Assembly (NCBI RefSeq): GCF_029542085.1
Contig: NZ_CP107036.1
Coordinates: 4,154,001 to 4,218,000, forward strand
DNA: 64,000 bases
Direction of reading: 5' to 3'
DNA from: Sphingobacterium sp. ML3W
GTDB lineage: Bacteria > Bacteroidota > Bacteroidia > Sphingobacteriales > Sphingobacteriaceae
Below are positions 43,524 through 52,435 of this stretch, piece by piece (positions within the stretch are counted from its first letter, which is position 1; every line of letters begins with the position of its first letter). The notes beneath the pieces are model-generated. The model saw only the letters and a list, made by a program, of their open reading frames with translations, did no database searches and was not told where the DNA came from. A program made the translations under genes and the position numbers.

Positions 43524-44774
43524 TTACTTCGCGATTTCTTTTATCATTGGTTCACCATCCAAGAGCCTTTTATAGCGCACCAATGCTTCTACATAATAGT
43601 AGTCAGCATATGTCAGTGGTACATCAATCTCCGAATTTAAAGGAAGTGCTCCCACACTATGTTGAAGAATATAGCCTCCATTTTGACCATAAGCAGCCAA
43701 ATAAGGTGCTTGAGATAGATTTTTGATCATTGTCTCCGCTTTATCGAAGTAAAGTGCAGATTCGCTACCCTTGGTATATTGCGAAAGCTCTAATAGCGCC
43801 GAAGCATACAAAGCAGCGGCAGAGACGTCTCTTAAATCCTTATTCGGGTACATCTTATCAGATGCAGCGATCTTATCCTTATCAAAATCCCAATACGGAA
43901 TTAGATCGGAGGGTAGATCTGGATTGTCAAGAATGTATTTCGCTATCTGCTGTGCCTGCTTTAAAAACTCCTTTTTCTTTGTTTCACGGTACATCATCGT
44001 ATAACCGTATAAAGCCCACCCCTGTCCCCGTGACCAGGCAGACTCATCAAATGCCCCTTGATGTGTTTTTTTCGATCGCACTTTACCTGTATTCTTATCA
44101 TAGTCGATCACATGGTAAGAACTATAATCTTTCCGAAAATGATTTTTTAAAGTTGTTTCAGCATGTGTGACCGCAATATCATAATACTTTTTATCTCCTG
44201 TTATTTTAGAGACCTGTGTCAAAAACTCCAAGTTCATCATATTGTCTATAATGACGGGATAATCCCAGGACCCGTGATCCCATGAACGGATAGTTTTTGT
44301 CTTCGAACTATAACGTGATGCCAATGAATTTGCCCCTGTTGTTAAAACCGGTTCATATTGCTTGGTGTTCCCAGTCAACCGAAGGGCATTTCCAAAACTA
44401 CAGAACAACATAAAGCCCAAGTCATGTGTACCTTTGTTATTCTTCTCCTTTTCCAAATAGGTTAATTTATCTTCCGCTTTCTTTAGTAGATCCGGATCTT
44501 TGGTTCCCTCATATAAATAAAATAACGTCCCTGGATAGAAGCCCGAGCACCACCAGCTTGATGATGAAAAGACCTCTTTGCCATTTTCAAATGTTTTCGG
44601 AAACTTATCCGTCGGTGTTTCCTTATCCAAAACTTTAATCTGCTTGGCAGCAGCATCAAGTTGCTGTTGTACAAACTCTTTCGACAGTTTCAATTTCACA
44701 GTTTGTCCATGGGCCAAAGTACCTGTCCCCAGAACAGCCCATAAAATCATAAAAATTTGCTTTCTAAATCTCAT
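43524..44774 (-). CDS. Glycoside hydrolase family 88 (unsaturated glucuronyl hydrolase), copy 2
   Basis: Same enzyme class as the protein at 31581, with D118 in THDLGFM and D177 in IIDNMMNLEF. At 416 residues it has a cleavable signal peptide (to about residue 23, AHGQ) rather than a lipobox, so the two copies may be soluble periplasmic and lipid-anchored. It is about five residues shorter in the loop just before the second Asp, which lines the substrate pocket. It lies 46 bp downstream of the GH95-like gene and probably shares its transcript. Confidence 0.9.
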   Translation of the reverse strand: MRFRKQIFMILWAVLGTGTLAHGQTVKLKLSKEFVQQQLDAAAKQIKVLDKETPTDKFPKTFENGKEVFSSSSWWCSGFYPGTLFYLYEGTKDPDLLKKAEDKLTYLEKEKNNKGTHDLGFMLFCSFGNALRLTGNTKQYEPVLTTGANSLASRYSSKTKTIRSWDHGSWDYPVIIDNMMNLEFLTQVSKITGDKKYYDIAVTHAETTLKNHFRKDYSSYHVIDYDKNTGKVRSKKTHQGAFDESAWSRGQGWALYGYTMMYRETKKKEFLKQAQQIAKYILDNPDLPSDLIPYWDFDKDKIAASDKMYPNKDLRDVSAAALYASALLELSQYTKGSESALYFDKAETMIKNLSQAPYLAAYGQNGGYILQHSVGALPLNSEIDVPLTYADYYYVEALVRYKRLLDGEPMIKEIAK

Positions 44775-44820
44775 TATTTATATTCCCTTTCTATACGTTG
44801 TTTATTTTGCTTGCTTTTAT

Positions 44821-46965
44821 TTATTTACTTTCACGGATAGCGACTATAGTTCCCTTATTGAGTTCTAACCTGATTAAGCCATCCTCCTGTTTCGTATACG
44901 TACCCTTCCCATGTATTTTAACAATTGGGTTAAGCATACCGAGCTTTAGTTTTAATGTTCCACCGTATTGGCTTTTAACTTCAACAGCTACTGTATTTCC
45001 ATTTTTACGTTGTGCAGAAATCAAATTGCCCCCATCCGCTAAAAAATGGGTAAAGGAGAGATCTCTCCATTTACTCGGAACAGCTGGGAATACACGCAAT
45101 ATCCCATTCCAATATTGCAGACAAAGCTCCTGTATACTTGCCATGGCAGCCAACGGCGTTTCGATCACAGGACCACTTTCCGCATAGAGGGTATTCGCTT
45201 TAACATATTTGTTCAACAAAATATCCAACGAGGCTAGAGCCGCATCGCCTCGTCCCATCATGGCATACATCGAAGCTGCCCCTGAAAAGGAATAACCCTG
45301 AAGCCATTGTTTTTTACTCTGCCAATGTGCAATAGATTTTTCAATCAGCGCCCTATTCTCCTTTTGATCCCAGTTCACATCATAAAAAGGATAGATCATC
45401 ATCAGATGAGAATAATGTCGATGTGATTCTTCATAGGGTACATCTTTGGCAATCATAAAACCATCAGTGTTTTGTGGATATTCAACCAAATGTGCCAGCA
45501 CATCCTTCCATACAGCATGAAGCGGATCGTTGCCTCCACGTTCGTCGTCCAGTTCCAAAAGTGTCCTTAAACCCCACTTTAGGATTGATAGGTCGTAATT
45601 TGTATTATAAGCAAATCCTTTTGAATATTCGGGTGAATAAGTTTTAACAGCGATAGCATATTTCCCATTTTGATCTTTCTCCAGCAAATGCAAATGGTAG
45701 TTGATTGCGTCCTTCAAAAGTGGAAATAAACGATCATATACATCTCGCGACAGTGTTGCCCGATAGTACTGATAGTAGCTGTGCAGTAGCCATACAAGGT
45801 TACCAAGTTCTTTATCACCATCAGAGGCTTTTTCAAGAGAGACACCTTTTTGCAATAATACTGGACTCCATAAATCCGGTGCAGAAGAACGACCCACGGC
45901 TATACTATTGTAACGATAGGGTTCCGGAACATTAAGACGCAGATTATGCTTATTTTGGTCAATCATTTGAATCAAAGAATTGGCGATATCCAGGTGATTT
46001 GCTTTAAAAGTCGGTGAATATGCGAGCTGCATATTTAGATTGAGCCAATAAGCTGGCCAGGGAGTGGGACTTGTCCACGGTCCCTGCAGATCCATAGCTG
46101 GCTTGTCCGATCGGGTTGCGCTTGCCAGCTTATACAATTGCATATCGTAGAAACCTTGATAGGTTGAATCAGGCAGTTCAAGTGTAGATGCCTTAAAATA
46201 GCTCGTCCACCATTGACGATGTTCTTTCAAACCGGTACTTATTTCCCGTGCACCAAATTTTAGAAGATACGCTAATGTTTCTTGGGTAAAATCCGCTGAT
46301 TTTTGATTATAGCCAACGGTAATAACATAGGTATCCATGTCTTTCGTTGATCGCAGCAGATAGGCGGTCGTATACCCCCCACCCGCTATCAGTGCTTGTT
46401 CATAGTATTTTATGTGACCTTGTTGTCCATTCTTTCCAGCAGGATTGGCAAGGTAAGCCTTTGGTTTTTGGGTATAGGAAAATTTCATGCGTGGACTGAT
46501 TGCCGAATCGGCTACCCAATTGAACGAGTACTTTCCCTTAAAATCCTGTTTCAACACCTCTAATAAGATAATATTATCATTGGAAAGTGTTGTCGTTTTC
46601 ACTTTGATCTGTCCCTGATCTGTCGAGATAGTTGCCACAGCATAAGCCTCCTTTAGATAGATATCACCCCTACTTTGGACGATTGCGCTTCCCAGATCCA
46701 GATCAAAGTACCCCAATGATAGACGGCCTTTATCGAACAACTTGTCTTCCGAATTTGCACGATGATCATATACATCTGTTCGGCCGATGTCAATACGCAC
46801 TGATTTTTTACTGGATAGATAAGTCATCGTTCCCAATAGGCCATTACCGGTAAACACACCCTCATATATCGTGTTTCCGAGCGGAGCAACTTTAAATTGC
46901 CCAAATCCGATTACAGGTAGGATTAGCGCATAAATAATTATCAATAGCATGGTTGGTCTCATCAT
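44821..46965 (-). CDS. GH95-like (alpha/alpha)6 glycosidase
   Basis: A 714-residue exported protein (signal to about residue 23) resembling GH95 alpha-L-fucosidase/galactosidase enzymes. An N-terminal beta domain (about 25-235) precedes a helical barrel with YWLNLNMQL (N309 and N311, like the Asn pair of GH95), YSPEY (E446 at the expected general-acid place) and ESHRHYSHLMMIYPF (513-527). A C-terminal beta domain follows. Where GH95 has a DGNFGG-type motif, this protein has ESGPVIETPLAA (596-607), so it may be a divergent subfamily with another substrate. It heads the unit with GH88 copy 2. Confidence 0.65.
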   Translation of the reverse strand: MMRPTMLLIIIYALILPVIGFGQFKVAPLGNTIYEGVFTGNGLLGTMTYLSSKKSVRIDIGRTDVYDHRANSEDKLFDKGRLSLGYFDLDLGSAIVQSRGDIYLKEAYAVATISTDQGQIKVKTTTLSNDNIILLEVLKQDFKGKYSFNWVADSAISPRMKFSYTQKPKAYLANPAGKNGQQGHIKYYEQALIAGGGYTTAYLLRSTKDMDTYVITVGYNQKSADFTQETLAYLLKFGAREISTGLKEHRQWWTSYFKASTLELPDSTYQGFYDMQLYKLASATRSDKPAMDLQGPWTSPTPWPAYWLNLNMQLAYSPTFKANHLDIANSLIQMIDQNKHNLRLNVPEPYRYNSIAVGRSSAPDLWSPVLLQKGVSLEKASDGDKELGNLVWLLHSYYQYYRATLSRDVYDRLFPLLKDAINYHLHLLEKDQNGKYAIAVKTYSPEYSKGFAYNTNYDLSILKWGLRTLLELDDERGGNDPLHAVWKDVLAHLVEYPQNTDGFMIAKDVPYEESHRHYSHLMMIYPFYDVNWDQKENRALIEKSIAHWQSKKQWLQGYSFSGAASMYAMMGRGDAALASLDILLNKYVKANTLYAESGPVIETPLAAMASIQELCLQYWNGILRVFPAVPSKWRDLSFTHFLADGGNLISAQRKNGNTVAVEVKSQYGGTLKLKLGMLNPIVKIHGKGTYTKQEDGLIRLELNKGTIVAIRESK

Positions 46966-47509
46966 ATCGGTTTTCTTCTTTTGAAGGCTCCATAAAGATG
47001 CCTGATTCTCTAAGCATAATCAAGCTTGTTTTACGAAAACGATTGAGTGGTTTCACGAGTTTCCGGTATCATATCACCTGATTTTTATGTGAGCACCCAC
47101 TGGATGAATATAAAATTAAGGCATACTATTCAGGTTTTAATAGGACCAATAAATCGTTCTGTCCTTTCAAAATGCCCACATACTGCAGGTCTATTACCAC
47201 AAGATGGATTAGATTGTGTTCTAGAAAATTTATGCTCTTTAGTAAGAATTTCGAACAGTACAGCTCATGTAACAATTCTGTAACTAAACATTAGCGTTGG
47301 ATAATAGAATCGAACCTTATATACGAAAGAAATGAATTTAGAGCTATTCTTTTATTATTTTTTCATAAAACAAGAATAAACAATACATAAAATTTTAGTT
47401 ATCAGTTTATATTTATCAGTTTTTTATCTATTTTTAGGTTCAATATCCAATTGCAGTTAATTTTAACAGCCTAAAATGGATCAATTATAAAACAACTAAT
47501 CCAACCAAC
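46966..47509. other. Long divergent intergenic region
   Basis: 544 bp between the GH95-like gene and the oxidoreductase gene. It holds an exact 10-bp direct repeat ttatcagttt (47399-47408 and 47413-47422), 100 bp before the oxidoreductase start, and an A/T-rich stretch. The open frame at 47047-47283 has no recognisable product. No tRNA and no clear consensus promoter was seen. Confidence 0.4.
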
Positions 47510-48778
47510 ATGAAAGAACAGAATTCATCAAGGCGTGATTTCATTAAAAAATCAGTGGTAGGTGCTGCAGCATTTTCTATTGTACCACGCTTTGTACTTG
47601 GAGGCCAAGGCTATCTTGCTCCGAGTGATCATCTAACCAAAGGAGTAATTGGCGTCGGAAATATGGGCCGTGGACACTTCGGCTATGCCGGAACAAAAAC
47701 AGTTGCCATTTGTGACGTTGACAAAAGCCATCTTGCGGCTGCACAAAGTGACCTGGGTGGCGGCATAAAAGAATACCATGATTTTAGAGAATTAATCAAA
47801 TCTCCAGAAGTAGATATTGTCCACATTGCTACTCCGCCACACTGGCATGGTCTTATGTCTATAGAGGCTGCTAAAGCAGGAAAAGATATCTGGTGTGAAA
47901 AGCCAATGACGCGTACCATTGGTGAAGGTAAGAAAGTAAAAGAAGCCATTGCACAACACGGAAATATGTTCCGTCTGAACACTTGGTTTCGCTTCAAAGA
48001 TGATTTTTATGGAATGAATGTACCTGTTAGTAAAATCAAAAAACTAGTAGATACAGGCATGTTGGGTTGGCCATTAAAAGTAACGATAAGTAAGCATACA
48101 GGATTTGACTGGAAATTCTATTGGGTAGGAAAAGAAAACCTACCAGAAGAACAAGTGCCTGCGGAATTAGACTACGAATTTTGGTTGGGTCCAGCACCAT
48201 ATAAACCTTACAATAAACATCGCGTACACACGACTTTTAGAGGCTATTGGGATTATGATGGCGGAGGATTAGGTGATATGGGCCAACATTATATGGATCC
48301 AGTGCAATATTTCTTAGGTAAGGACAATGAAAGCCCAGTGAGTGTAGATGTGGATGCGCCGCAGCAACACCCAGATGCCGTTGGTACCTGGAGACGCATT
48401 ACTTTCACTTATGCTGATGGTTGTCAGATCATTTTAGATGGCGAGGCCAAAGATGAAAAAGCGGCTTATATTGAAGGACCTAAAGGTAAATTATATAAAG
48501 GATTTGCATCGGATATTCCTGATCTGGAAAGAAAACTGGCACAATACCCTGAGCCGGCTCCGCAAATCACTGACTTTTTGGAATCTGTCCGGACACGCGA
48601 AAAATTTGCCCTCAATGAAATAAATGGACACCGCTCCTGTACATTGGTTAATATGGGATTAGCAGCACTGCGCCTCAACCGCTCATTAAAATACGATTCT
48701 CAAAATGAGAAATTTATTGATGATGATGCTGCAAATCGTTTAATTCACCAACCAATGAGAGGTCCTTGGTCTATCTAA
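47510..48778 (+). CDS. Tat-exported Gfo/Idh/MocA-family oxidoreductase
   Basis: NAD(P)-dependent sugar dehydrogenase family. The 422-residue protein starts with a twin-arginine signal (SSRRDFIKKSVVGAAAF, residues 6-22), so it is exported with its cofactor bound. The Rossmann fold has GVIGVGNMG (45-53), VDIVHIATPPHWHG (101-114) and the hallmark WCEKPMTR (EKP at 130-132), followed by the C-terminal Gfo/MocA domain. The partner is the downstream DUF1080 protein. Such pairs act on glycans through 3-keto sugars in Bacteroides. Oxidation at C3 is therefore the most likely reaction, by inference. Confidence 0.88.
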   Translation: MKEQNSSRRDFIKKSVVGAAAFSIVPRFVLGGQGYLAPSDHLTKGVIGVGNMGRGHFGYAGTKTVAICDVDKSHLAAAQSDLGGGIKEYHDFRELIKSPEVDIVHIATPPHWHGLMSIEAAKAGKDIWCEKPMTRTIGEGKKVKEAIAQHGNMFRLNTWFRFKDDFYGMNVPVSKIKKLVDTGMLGWPLKVTISKHTGFDWKFYWVGKENLPEEQVPAELDYEFWLGPAPYKPYNKHRVHTTFRGYWDYDGGGLGDMGQHYMDPVQYFLGKDNESPVSVDVDAPQQHPDAVGTWRRITFTYADGCQIILDGEAKDEKAAYIEGPKGKLYKGFASDIPDLERKLAQYPEPAPQITDFLESVRTREKFALNEINGHRSCTLVNMGLAALRLNRSLKYDSQNEKFIDDDAANRLIHQPMRGPWSI

Positions 48779-48801
48779 CAATTATAATCCGATGAAATAT
48801 C

Positions 48802-48867
48802 ATGAACCAAAAAAGACATCAGAACACTGGATGGATAGCAGTAATCATGGTAGCTTCATGCCGATAA
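48802..48867 (+). pseudogene. Possible remnant of a lipoprotein gene (21 residues)
   Basis: MNQKRHQNTGWIAVIMVASC followed by Arg and a stop: a short basic N terminus, a hydrophobic core and a lipobox VASC, but nothing after the Cys. It lies in the 105-bp gap between the oxidoreductase and DUF1080 genes. It may be the stub of a deleted lipoprotein gene or a chance frame. Confidence 0.3.
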
Positions 48868-48883
48868 AAGATAAATAATCTCA

Positions 48884-51800
48884 ATGAAAAAGATATTTAA
48901 TTCGCTGGCTGTATTGCTTCTCATCTCGAGCGCCTCATATGCCCAGCAACCGCAAAATAGAACCACAGCTACCAAAATAGCTGATGTGCTGGCTCAGCAA
49001 CCCGCAGAGGAAAAAGAAAAGTTCCTGCTCGCCATGCATGAGCTGGAAGGATTTTCTTCCGATGACATCGTTGCTTTCCTTAAAGGTCTAAAAGCACCAG
49101 GAAGTAATAATGCTCCAATTGAATTTGCTGCCAACAGCTATTCTTTTTATGTAAATCAACCTGGCAAAGAACAGCAAAAAAAAGTATTTGTTGAAGGTCT
49201 AGCAAAATCCATCGCACAACTGAGCGAGCCTACAAATCAAGTTTTCGCTTTACGTTTACTCCGCCAGTGCGCAGATAACTCTGCAATCTCAGCTGTGGCA
49301 AATTGTTTAACGAACGATAATCTAGCTGATGCAGCCGCAAGAACTTTGGTCTCTATCCGTACCAACGAGTCAGCTACGGCCTTGGAAAAAGCACTAGCAG
49401 CTTCTACGACCGAAAAAAACGCAATCGCTATTGTTACAGCACTAGGCGATTTAAAGGTTGCAAATGCGGAAAACGCTATTTTGGATTTCACCAAAAAATA
49501 TAACTCCGATGCATTCCAACGCACTGCATTGATCGCACTAAGTAAAATTGGCGGTACAGCCTCGGCTTCTTTATTCCAAAACAAATTGAACGATGCGGCA
49601 TACAGTTACGATAAATTTGATGCTGTCGGACTAGGTATTGACTATGCGCAATCGTTGATCGACAATAAGCATGATCAAGATGCGATCAAATTCCTGAATA
49701 AATTCTTCCAGGAGTCGCAAAAAGCAAAATCCATCAACGGACAATTTGCTTCATTGAAATTATTGGCTGCCATCGATCCAAGTAAGCAACAAAAAAATCT
49801 ACTGTCTGCTGTAAAGAGTGATAATGGTGCATACCGCAACCTTGCCTTGCAATTGCTCGGTAAATATGGTAAAGGCAGTGATGCGAAAAGCCTGCTCGCT
49901 CTAGCGAGTAAGGGTACACCAGAGGTACAGGAAAGTGTCCTAAACTATCTCGCACATAACGGTTCCGCGAGTAGTTTAAAAGCAATCCAAGCCTTGGTTG
50001 GCAAAACGACTTCGCCAGTTACAAAATTAGCAGGATTAAGCGCGATCAACACACTTTCACAAGGAAAAGAGACCAATACCCTAATACAGGCCTTTGATGC
50101 GGATCAAGAATTCAACAATTCTGTTAAGGCCCTTATCCTGTCTTCAAAGGATGCTAATGTGATCAATGATGTCAATACTGCACTCGCTTCTGTCGATGAC
50201 AGCAAAAAAGTTCAGTTATTGGATATATTGAGCAAACGCTCCAATAATGCTTCTTCAAAAGCTGTTCTGGCGATTAAAACAACAAATCCAACAGTAGAGG
50301 AAGCGATAAATAAAGCTTTACCCAATGTTGCTCAAGAATCCGATCTTGAAGAACTTTTCAATAGACTGAACAATACAACTGATCCAAAATCGGCAGCGTT
50401 ATTGCAGAAAGCAGTTGTCAATGTTATTCAATCAAGTCCTAATGCAAAAGGATTAACAGGGAAATTAGCTGCAAATATCTCAAAATCAGCCGCTCCGAGT
50501 ACTGCAAAATATTTTCCTATTTTTGCTGGACTTGGTGACGATCAATCGTTACAAGCAGTCGGCAATTACCTAAATAATAATAATCCGGAGTTAAGGGCTG
50601 CAGCCATTACATCGTTGTCAAGTTGGTCATCCGCTAATGCACTTCCTAAACTGGTATCCTTATCAAGAACAGAAAAAGATGACAACTTATTCAATACTGT
50701 TTACAGAGGATTAATCAAATCTATTTCATCTTCGGCTAATACGGCTGATCAAAAAACACTTTTATTGCGTGACGCATTTAGTGTTGCAAAAACAGCAGAA
50801 CAGAAGAAAGCTGCACTTTCTGCCCTTCAACCAACAGGTACTTATCAAGCTTTTATTTTTGCTGCGGATAAAATGGCTGATTCACAGCTGGGAGAAGCCG
50901 CTGCCAATACAGCCATGAATATTGCCATGGACAATAAATACTATGGTAGCAAAGTCAGAGAAGTACTAGAACGGGTAATTGGCAAACTTTCCGGTAGCGA
51001 GAGTGGTTACCTGAAAGAAGCTGTTGTTCGTTATCTTTCTGAAATGCCAGTAAAAGAGGGTTATGTATCACTTTTCAATGGTAAGGACCTTAGCGGCTGG
51101 AAAGGATTAGTCGCTGATCCAATAAAACGAGGTAAAATGAACGCCAAAACGCTGGCAACCGAACAAGCGAAAGCAGATGAGATCATGCGCAAGGGTTGGT
51201 CTGCCTCAAATGGAGAAATTGTTTTTAGCGGAAAAGGAGATAATCTGGCTACCATAAAACAATATGGAGATTTTGAGATGCTTGTAGACTGGAAATTGGA
51301 GAACTATGGTGGTATAGAGGGTGATGCCGGTATTTACTTGAGAGGCACTCCACAAGTACAAATTTGGGATATCGCCAACACGAGAGTTGGTGCTCAAGTA
51401 GGCTCAGGAGGATTGTACAACAACCAAAAAAACGAAAGCAAACCGCTCAAGGTCGCTGACAATGCTACTGGTGAATGGAATACGTTTAAAATCAAAATGG
51501 TTGACGATAAAGTCACAGTTTGGTTAAATGGTCAACTGGTCACCGATAATATTCCACTGGAAAATTATTGGGACAGAAATCAATCCATTTTCCCAACAGA
51601 GCAGATCGAACTCCAAGCTCATGGGTCAGTTGTTTACTACAGAGATCTTTTCATCAAGGAATTCCCTAGAAAGCAGATCTTCAAAATAAGCGACCAAGAG
51701 AAAAAAGATGGTTTTGAAGTGCTATTTGACGGAACAAATCTGGACAAATGGACTGAAAACAAAGCATACATCATCAATGATGAAGGTTATATCTGGGTAT

Positions 51801-52285
51801 ACCCTAATGCTAAATTTGGCGGAAACTTGTATACAAAAGAAGAGTACTCAGATTTTATCTATCGCTTTGACTTCAAATTGACACCAGGAGCTAACAATGG
51901 TGTCGGGATACGTGCCCCATTAGAAGGTGATGCGGCTTATGAAGCCATGGAAATCCAAGTTCTTGATAATGATGCCGATGTCTATAAAGATTTAAAACCT
52001 TATCAATATCATGGCTCAATCTATGGTGTAGTAACGGCTAAAAGGGGTTACTTAAAACCATTAGGTGAGTGGAACTCCGAAGAAATCTATGTAAAAGGCA
52101 GCCGTGTTAAGGTAACATTGAACGGTACTGTCATTGTCGATGCTGATATTGCGGAAGCTAGTAAAAATGGTACGTTGGATGGTAAAGAGCATCCAGGTTT
52201 AAAACGTACAAGTGGCCACCTTGGTTTCTTGGGACATGGAACTGAAGTATTCTTCAAAGACATTCGAGTAAAAAAACTCAAATAG
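48884..52285 (+). CDS. Exported HEAT-repeat protein with two DUF1080 (3-keto-disaccharide hydrolase/lyase-type) domains
   Basis: An 1133-residue secreted protein. A signal peptide (1-20, SASYAQQ) precedes about 690 residues of Ala/Leu/Asn/Lys-rich HEAT/armadillo-like helical repeats (about 40-720). Two jelly-roll DUF1080 domains follow. The first (about 726-925) starts VSLFNGKDLSGWKG and contains GDAGIYLRGTPQVQIWD. The second (about 941-1133) starts EVLFDGTNLDKWTE and contains NNGVGIRAPLEGDAAYEAME. DUF1080 proteins cleave or hydrate 3-keto-glycosides in characterised Bacteroides examples. The helical array may be a scaffold for glycan or partner binding. It is 105 bp after the Gfo/Idh/MocA gene and followed by a terminator. 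Confidence 0.85.
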   Translation: MKKIFNSLAVLLLISSASYAQQPQNRTTATKIADVLAQQPAEEKEKFLLAMHELEGFSSDDIVAFLKGLKAPGSNNAPIEFAANSYSFYVNQPGKEQQKKVFVEGLAKSIAQLSEPTNQVFALRLLRQCADNSAISAVANCLTNDNLADAAARTLVSIRTNESATALEKALAASTTEKNAIAIVTALGDLKVANAENAILDFTKKYNSDAFQRTALIALSKIGGTASASLFQNKLNDAAYSYDKFDAVGLGIDYAQSLIDNKHDQDAIKFLNKFFQESQKAKSINGQFASLKLLAAIDPSKQQKNLLSAVKSDNGAYRNLALQLLGKYGKGSDAKSLLALASKGTPEVQESVLNYLAHNGSASSLKAIQALVGKTTSPVTKLAGLSAINTLSQGKETNTLIQAFDADQEFNNSVKALILSSKDANVINDVNTALASVDDSKKVQLLDILSKRSNNASSKAVLAIKTTNPTVEEAINKALPNVAQESDLEELFNRLNNTTDPKSAALLQKAVVNVIQSSPNAKGLTGKLAANISKSAAPSTAKYFPIFAGLGDDQSLQAVGNYLNNNNPELRAAAITSLSSWSSANALPKLVSLSRTEKDDNLFNTVYRGLIKSISSSANTADQKTLLLRDAFSVAKTAEQKKAALSALQPTGTYQAFIFAADKMADSQLGEAAANTAMNIAMDNKYYGSKVREVLERVIGKLSGSESGYLKEAVVRYLSEMPVKEGYVSLFNGKDLSGWKGLVADPIKRGKMNAKTLATEQAKADEIMRKGWSASNGEIVFSGKGDNLATIKQYGDFEMLVDWKLENYGGIEGDAGIYLRGTPQVQIWDIANTRVGAQVGSGGLYNNQKNESKPLKVADNATGEWNTFKIKMVDDKVTVWLNGQLVTDNIPLENYWDRNQSIFPTEQIELQAHGSVVYYRDLFIKEFPRKQIFKISDQEKKDGFEVLFDGTNLDKWTENKAYIINDEGYIWVYPNAKFGGNLYTKEEYSDFIYRFDFKLTPGANNGVGIRAPLEGDAAYEAMEIQVLDNDADVYKDLKPYQYHGSIYGVVTAKRGYLKPLGEWNSEEIYVKGSRVKVTLNGTVIVDADIAEASKNGTLDGKEHPGLKRTSGHLGFLGHGTEVFFKDIRVKKLK

Positions 52286-52297
52286 TTTTACCAAGTG

Positions 52298-52334
52298 TAA
52301 AAAAAGGGGATAAGGAATCTTATCCCCTTTTTTC
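52298..52334 (+). terminator. Terminator after the DUF1080 gene
   Basis: aaaaaggggataag and cttatccccttttt pair perfectly around gaat, flanked by A and T runs. It ends the oxidoreductase-DUF1080 transcript and separates it from the ROK gene. Confidence 0.92.
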
Positions 52335-52435
52335 TTAAAGAACGGCTTGTTTGACAAGTGAGAAAAATAACCGAATGATTCCAAAACTTTTATTAAATTA
52401 AGGTTCTAGGATTCTAATTCAAAATATGATGTTTT

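Noticed and set aside
47028..47045. ttttacgaaaacgatt resembling a LacI/GntR half-palindrome
   Set aside because: Only one half is recognisable and no LacI-type gene is nearby.
47047..47283. 78-codon open frame in the long gap before the oxidoreductase gene
   Set aside because: It reads partly protein-like but matches nothing I know, has no promoter or neighbour context, and a minus-strand frame is open over part of the same stretch. A decayed gene fragment cannot be excluded.
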